From: Scleroderma bovista
Lineage: Eukaryota > Basidiomycota > Agaricomycetes > Boletales > Sclerodermataceae
NCBI GenBank assembly: GCA_037178675.1
Contig: JAYMGJ010000069.1
Coordinates: forward strand, 62,001-126,000
Direction: 5' to 3'
DNA length: 64,000 bases
Of the stretch, positions 1-11,846 are shown piece after piece. Both the position numbers and the translations under genes were made by a program. Each line of letters begins with the position of its first letter. Position 1 is the stretch's first letter. The notes beneath the pieces are model-generated. The model was not told the DNA's origin, searched no databases, and saw only the letters and a program-made list of their open reading frames with translations.

Positions 1-20
1 ATAACTCACATTTTTCGTAG

Positions 21-749
21 AAGGAATCAGCTGCAGTTCTCCCTGGAAACGAGAAAAAAATCAAGAACATTCAGCTTCTCCGTGACAAGTGGACCTGTAA
101 GAAACCTGACTCGGCGTGTTCATCCACGCACTGTTATGTGCTGCCGGACACTGGGGAGCACTTCCCACTTGGGCACGAACACTTTGATTGTTGGGCAGCT
201 GCAATGGTACAAATACAGTCGTCTAATTGTTCAATTACTGACATCGTAATTGAGTCGAAGAATGACAATGACCCATCTTGTGCCACAGTGGACAAGCCAC
301 CCAACCACCGTCTTTTCGATGCCAAGAAGTCATCACTTAGCCCCGTCCTGCAAAGGCGCCTTGACATGCAGTCCAAGGCTTCTGCCTCAACACAGGCTTC
401 GGCACCTGTCTTCAATTTTACGATCGGGAATGAGCTCGCCAGTCTCTTCCGCCCTCAAGTACCCCTGCCAGTTCCTCCCACAATACAATCAGTCTCTGCA
501 CCCTTCGAAGAGAATGGATTGCTCATTCCATCAGGCCGTGCCACTGGACCTGACATGCCTATCATTCGTTTTTGCCTTGCTTACCAACTTGATGACAGCA
601 TTGCCGAGAAGTTTGTGTCACACTCATTGAAAGAGGCACGTTTATTGCGGTTTGTGCGGTTTGCTGACCTGAAGGAGATGGGATTCAAGTTCGGAGAAAT
701 TGCTGCTCTTCGTGATGCTATCGAAAAATGGTCTATCCCTGCTGTCTAG
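21..749 (+). CDS. SAM-like-domain family protein, 3' part (5' end outside window)
   Basis: The reading frame is open from about base 21, directly after a likely acceptor (CGTAG), to the stop at 747-749, so the window begins inside this gene. The first part holds a Cys/His/Trp-rich module (KWTC, then CSSTHCYV, then LGHEHFDCWAAAM) of a kind I associate with multicopy basidiomycete genes of unknown function. After a Ser/Pro-rich linker the last 70 residues look like a small helical SAM-like domain (RFADLKEMGFKFGEIAALRD). No catalytic motif is visible, so a DNA-, RNA- or protein-binding adaptor role is inference only. It is convergent with the transposase just downstream and ends about 110 bases from it. 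It may therefore belong to, or have been carried with, a mobile segment. Confidence 0.5.
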   Translation, partial: KESAAVLPGNEKKIKNIQLLRDKWTCKKPDSACSSTHCYVLPDTGEHFPLGHEHFDCWAAAMVQIQSSNCSITDIVIESKNDNDPSCATVDKPPNHRLFDAKKSSLSPVLQRRLDMQSKASASTQASAPVFNFTIGNELASLFRPQVPLPVPPTIQSVSAPFEENGLLIPSGRATGPDMPIIRFCLAYQLDDSIAEKFVSHSLKEARLLRFVRFADLKEMGFKFGEIAALRDAIEKWSIPAV

Positions 750-856
750 TAATTTCCTTGCAGTGTTCAGCTCGAGTCTCATGACTTGTAACATATCATT
801 GTGTACTACTGCTATGTCATAATACATTGGTCCATGTCGAGTAGCAAACATTTGGC

Positions 857-1933
857 TCAAAAGTAACCTCCATGCATAAAGTATCCGTGTGCATCATCAG
901 CTGTGATGATTTCACAGACCTCATAGAGATCATACATGATTGCATCCCCACGCTCCGATCCTCCATAGTATGCCTGGTTGCGACGAAGAAAATACTTGAT
1001 CTTGGAGAAGGCTTCTTCAATAGGGTTGAGATCTGGTGAGTAAGGTGGAAGGAATTCAATCCGAACACCTATGGACATCAAATCAATCAGTACGAGTAAG
1101 CTAGAAAAGGCGACAAAACATACCAAAATGATCTGCGAGCTCAAGGATTTCGGGGCCATGATGAATGGATGCATTGTCCATCACGAGGACACTGAGTGGG
1201 CCAGGATACGGAGAACACTTTGGCAGCTAGAAAAAGGTGAGTAAGTCGGCCAGATACAAATAGAACAAGTGCATACAATGGTATATTCCAACCACTGAAG
1301 GAATAACGCCTTGGTCATTGCACCCTCAATGACTGTGGCTGCTGATATGCCCTCGAGAGTGAGCAGGGCATCCATCGTGAATCGTCGGCCACGAATGAAT
1401 GGTTGTTTCTTCACTGCTCGAATTCCCTTCTGGGATCGTCCATACCGCCTCCCAATTGTCCGCTCATCTTTTGAAACCTCGTCAATGAATCCAATCTCAC
1501 TGGCATCATACTGAGCCATGCGAGCAATGAATTCAGCACGACGACCTTCATCACGCTCCATTGCAATACGTTTCAGCTTCTTGTAGCTCACACCAGCACG
1601 TTGGAGCTCTGCAAAGACCGTCTTGAAATGGATAGAGATGAATCGGTTGGTGCGGAGAAGGGTGACAAGTTCATCCAGGAAGTAGTCAGGATTGCTGCGA
1701 ATAAGCTGAAGGAGATAATCAAGGTCCTCGCGATCAAGTTGACGAGCACGACCACGGATCCCTGTTGGGTGATTGACGACATCACCTGTCTCCCTCCAGA
1801 GCTTCAGGATGCGAAACCAGGTCCTCTTGGAGATGCTACAGCAGTCAAGGATCTCCTGCAGCCTTAGCAGTCGACGTTCATAAAGCCTGATGGCTGCGAG
1901 CTTGACATCGCGACTGATCTTTCGATATGCCAT
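857..1933 (-). mobile_element. IS630/Tc1-mariner-type DDE transposase gene, apparently intact
   Basis: Three exons (complement of 1277-1933, 1124-1226 and 857-1068) join in frame to 323 residues. The N-terminal ~110 residues are a helix-turn-helix region of the Tc1/IS630 type (RLYERRLLRLQEIL, then ISKRTWFRILKLW). The DDE domain follows. The first Asp is in GFIDEVSKDERT, the second in VLVMDNASIHH and the Glu in PDLNPIEEAF. Thirty-four residues separate the second Asp from the Glu (DD34E), as in Tc1-like enzymes, and the PPYSPDLNP signature is present. Introns are 50 and 55 nt with GT-AG ends. No stop or frameshift is seen, so the protein may be active or recently active. I could not find convincing terminal inverted repeats or a TA duplication, so the element ends are unknown. 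Confidence 0.85.
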
Positions 1934-2597
1934 GTATTAGCTAGTAGGGAACTTCGGACTCGGAGGTGCTGACTACTGAGTACAAACAATGTGTAAACAA
2001 AAAAATCACGACACGACTGCCAACCTTTCCGAAAACAGCTGTAATGCATTCGTGCACTGCCGCATGCGAGTTTGCAATGCGATAGTACCTGATTTGAAAT
2101 CACTTGGATAAAGCCTTTAGTGTTGCCTTGATCAATAAGGTGAGGTTGAGGTACATAACCACGTACGTGAGGTGAGTCACAAGGACACGGTGTAACTTCA
2201 GGTCATTGATATATTGAATGAGATGGATGTACCTGACCTGGACCTTTGCTTCTACTTGCTGCTAATCGATATCGATAAGCACTCGAGCGACCAGTTTTGC
2301 ATCTCGGAAGCAAGAAGTTGACAGTTTGAGCTCCCAAACACCGTTCCAGTCACATCTGCGCCGTCCAAGCATCGCGGGTGACCGGTACCGGTGATCCTTC
2401 TTGCCTTGCCACACGCAAAAAAACTTTTGCATGGCCTCATGTAAAAGACTCGTGTGTGATTCCAAACGTGCACAAATGGTCCTGGCTGCCCCTTCCTGAA
2501 TCCTGAGTATTCAAAAGCTCAGCATGCATGTGGCGTAATTCGACATTTTTGCAGATTCAGACACGACCAGAGGCTCTGTGCTCCAATTCATCACAGG
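1934..2597. other. Intergenic region
   Basis: No supported gene. The part next to the transposase start (1934-2100) should hold its promoter and possibly its terminal repeat. The last 100 bases should hold the promoter of the beta-trefoil gene. Short open frames here have no recognisable content. Confidence 0.5.
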
Positions 2598-3386
2598 ATG
2601 TCTCAGCCATTGGCAAATGGTATCTATAACATCAAAGCTTACACTGGGGCCTGTATCGAGTTCGCATCCGATCAAGCCAACCTGACGCTCTGGAACTGCA
2701 GTGCTACCCCCGAGCAACAGGTAAGTAATCAAATACGTTCTAGGCTTCCTGCAAAATGACTTGCTGTAATCGTGCTTCCGCAAGTGGGGAGTGCAGGCAA
2801 TGAACGGAGAATCATACTCAATCCAAAATATCAAGTACACGACATACATTACCACCAGCACTCCTAGTCAACAGGGCTCATTTATAGGGCAAAGTTCAAC
2901 GCCGTACAGTTGGTACATTAGACTGAATGGAACAGATGTATATGTGTTGGTAGTATCTTTTTCGTCTTTTGTGAGCAAAGTTATGACGAAACTCTAGAAT
3001 TTCCCCAGACAACAATTATTCACTCGCGTTGAGTCCCTTGAATTTTGCCCTGACCCCGAACGATCCAGTGGGTTCACCCCTCTATCCAAGCTCTTGGTTT
3101 AACGACTGTGACGTTTCAGGTGGAACTATACAAGTGCTGCTATGACGTTAACGGTTACACTGCCTGGGACCTCTTCCAATTTATTTCTGCTACCACAACC
3201 ACAACCTCAGCTTCAACTTCAACTTCAACCTCAACTTCACCGCCACCGCCATCGTCACCGTCACCGCCACCCTCGACCATCATCGCAATTGCCGTGTCAT
3301 TAGGGGTAACCGCCGTCGTGTGCATTGGTTTGTTGTTGTGGTATAAATGCATCAAGCCCCCGAGTCGTGTGAATGTCGCTTACTAA
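2598..3386 (+). CDS. Beta-trefoil (R-type lectin-like) protein with C-terminal membrane anchor
   Basis: Four exons (2598-2720, 2785-2945, 2998-3067, 3120-3386) give 206 residues. The start (MSQPLANGIYNIKAYTGACI) and the repeated W-C/Q-Q-W-type blocks (LTLWNCSATPEQQWGV, then YVISPDNNYSLAL, then VELYKCC) are those of fungal R-type beta-trefoil sugar-binding domains. The domain ends near residue 130. A Ser/Thr/Pro-rich linker follows (about 40 residues, likely O-glycosylated), then one hydrophobic segment (IIAIAVSLGVTAVVCIGLLL) and a short basic tail. No N-terminal signal peptide is visible, so it resembles a tail-anchored or unconventionally exported protein. The ligand is unknown. The second and third introns use weak donors (GTTGGT and GTGGGT) and were chosen because they restore the domain frame; these two junctions are the least certain. 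Confidence 0.7.
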
Positions 3387-4267
3387 TAACTGGGGCAATG
3401 TGGTTGGATTTCAAGGGCTGGAGAGGGCATTGTTGTTTTTAGACGTGCTGGCGGCTCGGAGAAGCCTCATGGTGGTGAGCATATCCTTGAAGAAGTTCCC
3501 TGTCTGCGGGTGCTCGAGTATGTCCATCGAATGGACAGGACAGGCCGGGACACATGGTCTTTCACGTCTAGCTTTGCTTGTGTGGATTTGGCCCCTTTCT
3601 GTCTTTTCTTTCTTCCCTCTAAAGTGATACTACATAATTGTACCATAAGGGTTGTGGCCCAATGTGTTTTCATTTCACACATAACTTGGTCTACATACTA
3701 TCTAGTATCAAGGCAAGTTTTGCAACGGAGCAAGGGAAGTGAAAATTTACCCGATGATACTGCCCGAGAACAGGTCTGAGCAAGTGTCATGCGTAGTGTC
3801 ATTAGCCTCCCTCGTCGCTAACATTTTCTGGGATCATTGATGCATCACAGAAAGTGATTCATGTTTGTGACAGGCTTAGTACTAGTACCAGCCTGAACGC
3901 TGTGCGGGAGCTCCGAGCCACCACAAATTTGTGACCCAGGTCCCACAGGACATAGTATCTGAGTAGGAAAACGAATAAGACATGATCTGATCAATGTGCC
4001 CTGATATGCTACCATGACGGGTCTTGAGCAAGGCCACCTTCAGTGAGTCAGTGAGTCCAATAGAGCCATGTCACTGTGGCACAGCGTGGACATGGCTCAT
4101 GCCAATGATCACTATCTGGGCGCCGTGCACTTTCCGTTCTTGTCCCTCTCGCCTGAGTGCAGCGACCCGGAGCCATACTATTGGCGGCATTCGGTTGACT
4201 AGCGTCCCCTGCTCCACCGTTTGTCCAAGTCAGTGCTACAATGGATCCATCTGGAGTTCTCCGCATA
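3387..4267. other. Intergenic region
   Basis: About 880 bases without a supported gene. Open frames of 71-91 codons lie on both strands but show no domain, start context or splice pattern. It would hold the terminator of the beta-trefoil gene and the former promoter of the GTPase pseudogene. Confidence 0.45.
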
Positions 4268-6807
4268 TCATGTACGAGGTCATCGTGTCAGGCGTCTAGC
4301 TAACCCTATATCCTAACATTCATTGGTTCAGATATTAAGCTCGAAAATGCGAGGAAAATCAGATCTGTCAACCTGTCATTCGATGGACAACGACACAAGA
4401 TTTGTCAAGCACAGACGAACGTCCAGATCCTTCAGGAGAACTTCAATCCCTTTCTGTGAGACGTTCCTTCTCGCGTCCAGCAACAGCAGTTTTCCTTACC
4501 CTCGTGTCATCCCTGACTCATGCAACCAGAGAACTGAGGGGTCGTTTTACCTTGACGCTCACATATCACAAGCAATTTATCGTCAAGTTCCCTGGAAAGA
4601 CGGTTGAGATTCCATTCGATGCAGCGGAGGTGCTGTCTCGTTTGGATAACAATAGTAGGACCAGATGCAATGTAATTTCTCACAAGATATCTCAATCTGT
4701 ACACAGAATACCAGTACCAACTCGCTACCAAACCGGATGTTCTCCTGGAAATCGCCACCGCAGATGTGAATGTAACACAAGAACCAGTGTCTTCGACCTC
4801 TTCACACAATCCAGAACCAGGGAGCGCAGGACAGCTGAAGCCCACTACTGAGGACTTTCTAAATGAATGTCGTCGGTGAGTACGATTCATTTAGTGTATC
4901 AACAATATGCCAGAGTCTTACATTTCCACACTGCAGGTTTCGGCTTTTAGTTTTAGGCAAGGTAGTGCACAGTTTAAGTGACTTTTGAAAAGTTTGATAT
5001 TCACCATTTGTAGTCCGGAATTGGGAAATCTACTCTGATAAATCGTGCGTTTGGAATCAAAGAAGCAGTTGAGTAGCTCAGCTCGCGCCGTCTACTGTTC
5101 TAACTACGGAATGAAGCTGACTGCCGATAATCGACCGGGGGCAGCAAACATCGAGGAAGCACTAGAATCGCCGGAGAATGAACGGTTCATCTTACACGAC
5201 AGCCAGGGATTTGAATCCGGAGATGATGCAAACTATGCTCTAGCGAAGAAGTTCATCCAAGGGCGGAAGGTTCATCCAGATGTCAGTGAACGACTCCATG
5301 CCATCTGGTAGGTGCGCTCAGGGGACTATGGCTGCCTTTGATGACGACGCCCGTTACGATAGGTTGTGTTTCCAGATACCTCTCGAAGAACACGGCGAAC
5401 GACTTATGGAGAGAGGAACAGAAGCATTCTTAAAAGAAAAAAAGAAGATCGTTGGGAATAGTACGGATATTCACCTTTTTTTGTCTTTGGTTCTTAAATG
5501 TTTTCAGTTCCCACAATAGTGGTCTTTACAAAATACGACAAGTTTTTTGACCACCTGGAGGCCAAAGACCTCGATGCCGCCCGTATCAAAGCAGCAGCAA
5601 CGCGACATCTGCAGAAGAACTGCGTTGAACACATAGCAAAACTCACAGGCGAAGAGGATTTCCCCTATGTTACAGTTTCAAGTGAGTGCCCAATGCGCTT
5701 TTGGTTTCTACCCATTGACACCAATAGATCGCGGTGAATTCAAGGAAATGTATCAACAGTTGATCGAACTCACCTCCAACTTGGTTTCCAAGCACTTTGA
5801 ACCACGCATGGGGTCGAGACCCTCGGCAGTACCCGTGGTGACAGCAATGGCGCAAAGAGTGGCACCTCGATTGAAGATTGAAGCTTCTATCCGGTAGATC
5901 CCCTTCACCACCTTCCTGTATTTTTGGACGCTGATCCACATCCTGTAGAGTGGGAAAGAGCAGTTTGTCCATAGCTTTGACTCTTTTAAGCAAGTCACTG
6001 ACAATACTCAGGATACTGGAGGGCAGTATTTTCTACTCCGGAATTTTTTGGATACACTGTAGCGGCTTGTCTTTGTGTCATCCATACCGACATTGTGAAT
6101 GTCTGGAACTTCCACGACCCATCTAATGTGAGGGTTGGCCATCGCTGTCTTTGGATGTTACTCAATTCGCACCCAGTATCTTACGAGCAAACGTTTCCAA
6201 GAGATGGTGGCCGGGCTAGTTGAAGACGCTGCTCCAGACCCTCCCTCGAATTCGGAGTGAGCTTTGACTTGATACTCCCTCTCTGTGATGGACTCAATGG
6301 CCAGCGTGTAGGGAGAAGGAAACCGAGCCTATTCTACCTTTATTGACCCTCTCTCTGCCCATTATGGCTGGCACAGCTCTTCTCCGTTGGCTTTACAACA
6401 CCTATCAGCGCGTGTACGGTCCTCTTGCAATATTTTCTGTGGTGCTTGCAGCTGAATCTTCTTACAGACCTGGGATGCAGCAGAGATTCATTGCTTACAT
6501 TGTCGACCTCACTCATATCATGAGTATACTATTCAATCTTGCTGAAAGCGACAAGCCGCTTACTCGGCAGTCCATCAAAATTGCTGTCCAAACTTATTCC
6601 GACTCACCATTGCGGCGCGGTGTCCACTGTACCATCAGAGAGCTCCGCGATGCCCTGATTTCTGGCCAAAGCCTCTTGGGGAAAATCGAGCTATTGGTTC
6701 ATGACAGGATCGAAGAATGCTCATCGCTGAAACCCGTAAAAGTGGCGGATTTGGACCAGGATGAGGATTGGAATAACATTCTTGCTGGCAGCTGCCCAGC
6801 CGAATAG
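4268..6807 (+). pseudogene. P-loop GTPase family gene, recently decayed (about three frame breaks)
   Basis: Most exons of a large fungal G-domain gene can be read. A C2-like N-terminal region (DIKLENARKIRS, later KTVEIPFDAAEVL) is followed by the G domain. Its Walker A motif GKSGIGKST is split by an intron just before position 5014. Then come switch II (FILHDSQGFESGD) and the TKxD motif (IVVFTKYD). The C-terminal part is HTDIVNVWNF, then a helical region ending at the stop before 6808. Splice signals are good for at least seven introns. Three places break the frame: between 4395 and 4440 (C2-like part), at about 5070-5076 (an extra base right after GIKEAV creates TAG), and at 5896-6015 where donor and acceptor phases disagree. 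One break might be a sequencing error; three argue for a pseudogene. The second member of this general superfamily in the window (29933-37100) is intact. Confidence 0.65.
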
Positions 6808-7319
6808 TTGAATTGAACCCGACGTCGATTTTGAACTAGTCTTCCGTAGGCAACCCTCAAAATTTGAAGGAAGATAGTCGTTCCTTCAAAGGGAGATTTT
6901 GAACGTCGCCACTAGACTCGGTATTATCCTCCCCTCATCTCTTGTTTCCACTTTGAAGCTGCTACCATTCATTGTATCACGTTGTATGCTTTGTCTCCGC
7001 ACGCATCGGTTGTTGTTCGCATTATATACCCTATCGTTGATAGTATCGCCTTCTGGAAGTTGTACATCATTTCTTAGTTCTCTCCCCACTGCGCGCCCAT
7101 CTTTCACTATACACATTGTCAGAATTTGGTTTGAATGCATAAGGATGTACTGGACAAGACGTCGTGGTTGATTAAATGTTCGCAAACTATGCTAGCTGTT
7201 GACCTTCGACATCATGTCAATGTCCAGATATTGGAAACGTGTCAATGGAAGTCTGCGTAGAAGAAAATACAATAACGCGTGCATAGACTAGAAGATACAT
7301 ACATCCACTTCCGATATCA
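6808..7319. other. Intergenic region between convergent genes
   Basis: About 510 bases between the stop of the GTPase pseudogene and the stop of the CSC1-like gene on the other strand. A 90-codon open frame on the plus strand has a hydrophobic, T-rich composition typical of 3' flanks and no domain. Nothing else is seen. Confidence 0.45.
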
Positions 7320-10300
7320 CTATGACTGGGGGGAAGCTCCATGTACGGTATGCCGGCGACGCTCAGGATGGTGATAATACGTCGCATGACGGCGCTTCGG
7401 TGATGCCAGCGGCGTGGACGGTGACCGGCTATCAGGAGTAGCTAGGTTTTCCTGCGAGGGGCCACCTTCTCCCTCTCCGGACGGAGGTGTCGAATTCCCG
7501 TAGTCCTCGGAGGAGGAATCGTCTTCTCCGGCCAACCAATCATCGTCTTCTGGCAGCATGATAACTCCAGAACCGGGATCAAAACTCAGACGATGACCGA
7601 GAGTCGACTGTGCATGTGCATTGGCCCATGGGTTCGTTGAACTGGTATCGGAAGCGTGACCATGCCCTTCTTCGGGTGAAGCGATGTCTGTAGTTTCACC
7701 ATTCGTTGCATTTCGCGACCGCTGCGGTCGAACCTTGTTGCGCAGTACGCTGTAGCGGTCACGAAGACTAAGCACGACGCCTTGCGCAGAATCGAATGGG
7801 ATAGAACTGCCGTTGAGGGGGCCGTTCACAAGTGTCTGTCCCTTCTTGAGGGGGAGCCAAGGCTCGGGAAGTACCCCGGTAAGTGCAGGATGCCCATAAC
7901 GACGTTTTCCAGTGCTAAGAGAATGTCAACCAAAGTCACAGAAACGATATCCAATGTCATACTTGAGTACCCCATTGTACCAATTTGCCATTGGTGGTTG
8001 GGACTGAAAGTTTACGTCAACATTACAGTTTGAGGCATATGAATGATATACGTACATAGTCCGTTCGTTCGTCTTCAGGGGCAATGTACAAGCTATCATC
8101 ATTCTGGTTCTGGGAATATCTCCTCCGGCTCAAATTGCTACAACAGACCCGTAAGCATGTGAAGTTGGTGAAACCACAGAATCTTACCTCTGAGACCAAG
8201 ACACGGGGTGTCCCTCCCGGAGTCTAGCCACATCGGCAGTCTCCTCACCTCTCTCCACTTCGCACACAGAGCTCAGACACACCGCATTGCTCAGAGGGCG
8301 GAATGCGTTGTGAATGTACCAGGACCATGTCACTGTGCCGATTACCAGTGGCACCAAAAGAGAGGACATAATGTACGATTGTCGCAGTGTCAGGATTCCA
8401 ATCATGAAGACTTGGAAAATGACAATGCCCCAAATGAGTCGTACGAAAGTGATTGGCCATGCTTGTCCTTGGGACTCGTATGGCTTGAAAAAGACTGTAG
8501 GGGCGGTTAAGCTAACGGTGACAATCGGACGCGGGTCACGCACCAAACAAGAGCTTATACTTGTAGACTAGGTATCCCACCCCGAAGTAGAGGGCACCAA
8601 AAATGACAATGAGGGGTTGAACAACGCTGTACAATATCGTAATGACAAAAATGAGGATGGCTTGAGGGTATACAAATCCGTAGTTGATCATAGGAGGAGC
8701 ATTTAACTCGGCAAAATCTGCTTGTCGTTAGTCGAAAAACGTAGCGGGATTAGGGAAACGAATGTACCTCGAGGAGTTCTTGTTATGAAAATCCGGAAAA
8801 TCATACGAGGTAGGATTACTCCGAGATTGAGCAATTGCAAAGGCATGATACCTAAGCCTTGGAGGATTACATATGATAGGAAGAAGTGCCTGAAAGATTC
8901 CAGTTAAACATTTGTTGGTGGCAGATACACTGTACTTACTTCGCTCGACCCTTTTGCAACGCTTCTGCCAACTTTTCGGGGATCTTTGCAGGAGAGTTTG
9001 CTAGGTCCCGAACCAGTTGCCAATATGTGCTGGCCAAAAGGAAGATAAAGACAACGTTCACAAGAAGGAACAAGAAGTATCTGTAGCGGATATCAACGAA
9101 GACCGCAGTTAAAGGCAGATAAATTGACCGACTTGCGTAAGAGAGAGTATTCGATCAGGCTAAGCGCTTTGTAGCCTTGCGCATAAGTCAAACCTACGAC
9201 AACGGTCACTCAAATGACGATGTTCCATTTACGGAGCACAAACCTTCCAAGATGAACGGTAGCAGAGCATTGAGGGTGATCATAGCGACCGACGGCAGCG
9301 AGTTCTGTACAATAGCGCGAATCTTGTCGTTGCTGTCGATAAGGTTTCCGAGCCACGGCATAACTTTTTTAATTTCCTTGTAGCTCATTAAACTGGCCAG
9401 TGCGGTGATCGGGAAAATCCAGAAGAACAGTAGTACCCCAACGGCACCGAGAACCAAAAGTTCGCGGGAAAATAGCGAACCTGGAGAATGAGCGATGTTA
9501 GCCCATATGATATCTCGCGGCTCTGGTGCATGACGGGTTTTGACCTCCCATGCAACTGGAAAGTGCGCCGACTGAACGGCTATTTGCTAAACCGAACCCT
9601 CAAAAAATGACTTGGAAGATAGTTCAAATGCACCTTACCGCACTGGACATCTTTTCAAAGGTCACGAAAGCAGCATGTGTTGCTTTGAACCTTCCGGTGC
9701 GTCTCCATCTCCGCACTTTCTCGTCTGCTTCTTTGAATTTAGTCTCCAGGTATTCGAGCGCATCGACCTTGCCGGAACACCATCCGGGACGAAGAGTAGG
9801 TCGTTTTCGATGAGGAACGACCAGCCTAACAGGCTGCCCCTCCAAAATAGACGGGTCCACGTGAGATATCACATTCTCCGAGGGATCGTACGTCTCTACA
9901 GCGCTTGGGTTGCCAACATATCGTGTCCAGGCACTTTCCAACTTCAGCAGCGCCTCCGTTCGCTCGTCCAATAAAATCTTCAGTGACGTCACCTCTCTGC
10001 ATATCGAAACACTTTCTACGCTCAGTCCCATGTTCTCAAAATATTCTGCGAGAGCGGGCTCTGAACGAAGGTGGGTAGGCAATGAGGTGACCATGACGGT
10101 GCGTCCTGGTATAGAGTGCACTAGTTCCAACGAGAAGAGCTGGCGGGCGCGCACGTAGCGTCGATAGTTTTTGTAAAGGAAATAAAGAGCAAGGATGGTG
10201 AAAAGGTACGTGAAGAGGAAGTGCACCGTGAGGTATGAATTCGCGTCGCTGATGAGATCAAGCCAGTCGCGACCAGGAAATGGTGGGTCGTCGCCGAAAT

Positions 10301-10992
10301 CGGACCACTGCGGCCAATCGCTATCGTCGTCATCTGAACCACCCCCGATTCCTATGTTGTTCTAGGAAATGTAAGCTGACGACGTAGGAGGGGTGTGTAT
10401 ATGTGCCGCACCTTCCAGTTGATGGGCATCAAGATGGTCGTCGCAAAGATCGAGCATACAAAGAACAAGTAAAATGATGTTTTGTAGAAGCTAAGCAGCT
10501 GGGATTCATGTGAAATGTCATTTGGAGCAGGAAATAAAACTGGACCGTACCACCGCTGCATCTAATCCGACGATTTGGAGGATCGTAAACTCGGAAGTCC
10601 GGAGAGTGGGTAATATCCATCCAAAGAATGCGGAATGGGAATGAGCTTCGTGGGGGGAGAATCCTATCGCGGGATGAACACAACGCTCCTGACAACACTA
10701 CAATGCCACTGACCCTTTAATTTCGTGCGAGAAGCGAAGAGTAGCGGCCACCGCGAACGACAATAAGAGAACACCAGGAAGGAGATGATTCCGATAGAGG
10801 ATGAAAGTAGTAATTGTGTCGTGAACCAAGGGCCCTCGAACTTATCTGTGCAGGGGTGTGAAGGTGTCTTGTGGAGCAACTCAAATCAGCCAAAGACGCA
10901 CATGTAGGAGGCGAGCCTGGCGGGAGTTCTGGTTCGCCGCTCTCCCCATTGTCCACGATGGATGCTAGGGTGGTCAGAAATCCACTGCTCAT
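7320..10992 (-). CDS. CSC1/OSCA/TMEM63-like (DUF221) channel, RSN1-type
   Basis: A multi-exon gene starting at ATG 10992-10990 (MSSGFLTTLA) and ending at TAG 7322-7320. After a short extracellular N-terminus comes TM1 (LLLSSSIGIISFLVFSYC), the conserved FFGWILPTLRTSEF block, then TM2 (SFYKTSFYLFFVCSIFATTI) and TM3 (FLFTYLFTILALYFLY). The cytosolic RRM-like domain follows (RTVMVTSLPTHLR, later AAFVTFEKMSSA), and further membrane exons between 9500 and 8000 give the 7-TM part. The C-terminal exon (7320-7800) is a Ser/Pro/Glu-rich cytosolic tail. Family members are hyperosmolality- or mechanically gated cation channels or lipid scramblases of the plasma membrane; RSN1 and PHM7 are the yeast relatives. 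Introns are short (about 45-60 nt), for example a GTCAGT-donor intron joining K-G to FSPHEA. Some exon boundaries in the 8.0-9.5 kb part were not fully resolved. Confidence 0.85.
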
Positions 10993-11176
10993 TAGACTGG
11001 TGGTGGCAGGCAAGACTACGGTTGCCGCAGACGACGCGAACACATGTCCGTGACTGTAAATGGAAGGTGTCCATTCTTGGTAATACATAAGGAGTCGGAA
11101 GATTTGGAGAGCGTGGAAGCAACTACCAGCTCATTATCGTGCTCAACGACGACGCTGAACGTGCGGAGTGCTAGCT

Positions 11177-11846
11177 ATGAATGGGAGGTCACTTCCTTTA
11201 GTAGCCCCGCTATATCCGGCTGGGAGGGAACCCCTTCCACCAGGGATGTCGGAAGAAGACCGGGAACAGCTCATGCAAGCCAAAAAATACCAGTCATGGA
11301 TGATGATGGGCATGGAATCATGTGCGGCCAAAACTGTCATGGCTGGAGTAGGTGGTACGTCCAAATACCAGAGTCTCTACAAACAATTTCCTAGGTTAAG
11401 GGCCAGACACGTCACCCCACAGGTCTAGGGATCGGTGCTTTCTTTTCCCTAATGTCTGCTTCTTTTGCATATGAAGATCCATACCTACGGCAGCAAACAC
11501 AGGCTGGATTGAGCAATACCCAAAAGGCGCGTGAAGTATTCAAGGAAATGGGTAGAGGAATGTGGAGAACTGGTAAAGGATTTGGCAAAGTTGGAGCTTT
11601 ATTTGCTGGAATAGAGTGTGTCATCGAAGCAGCAAGTATCCATTTATTTTTTGCATGCCTCTAACACTGACGCTCGTTCAGTACCGAGCCAAGAATGACA
11701 TAATTAACCCTGTGGCCGCTGGTTTCGTCGCAGGTGGTATTCTCGCGCGAAATTCCGGGCCGAAGGCTGCCTTTGGTGGTGGGCTGGCATTTGCTGCGTT
11801 TTCCGGTGCAATAGATTGGTTTCTCCATAAACCATCATCAGAGTAA
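11177..11846 (+). CDS. TIM22: Mitochondrial inner-membrane translocase subunit Tim22
   Basis: Three exons (11177-11354, 11423-11631, 11682-11846) encode 183 residues, the usual Tim22 length. Tim22 is the channel of the carrier translocase in the inner mitochondrial membrane. The Tim17/22/23 fold is clear: a conserved Cys after MMMGMES, the glycine-rich TM stretch [12 protein letters not shown], the basic loop [27 protein letters not shown], and a Gly-rich last TM ([18 protein letters not shown]). A second Met in the same frame (MSEEDREQL) could be an alternative start, but the upstream region fits the normal N-terminal tail. Intron 2 has a GC donor (GCA|GCAAGT). Only this donor keeps the phase for EAYRAKND, so it is a GC-AG intron. 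The gene is divergent from the CSC1-like gene, with start codons about 185 bases apart. Confidence 0.93.

Noticed and set aside
780..2000. Terminal inverted repeats of the transposon: CATTGTGTACTAC near 797 against the complement of GTACAAACAATG near 1980
   Set aside because: The match is partial and gapped, and no TA target duplication was found at matching distances.
3155..3355. Minus-strand frame rich in Val/Glu (VEVEVEVEAE)
   Set aside because: Shadow of the Ser/Thr/Pro-rich stalk of the beta-trefoil gene on the plus strand.
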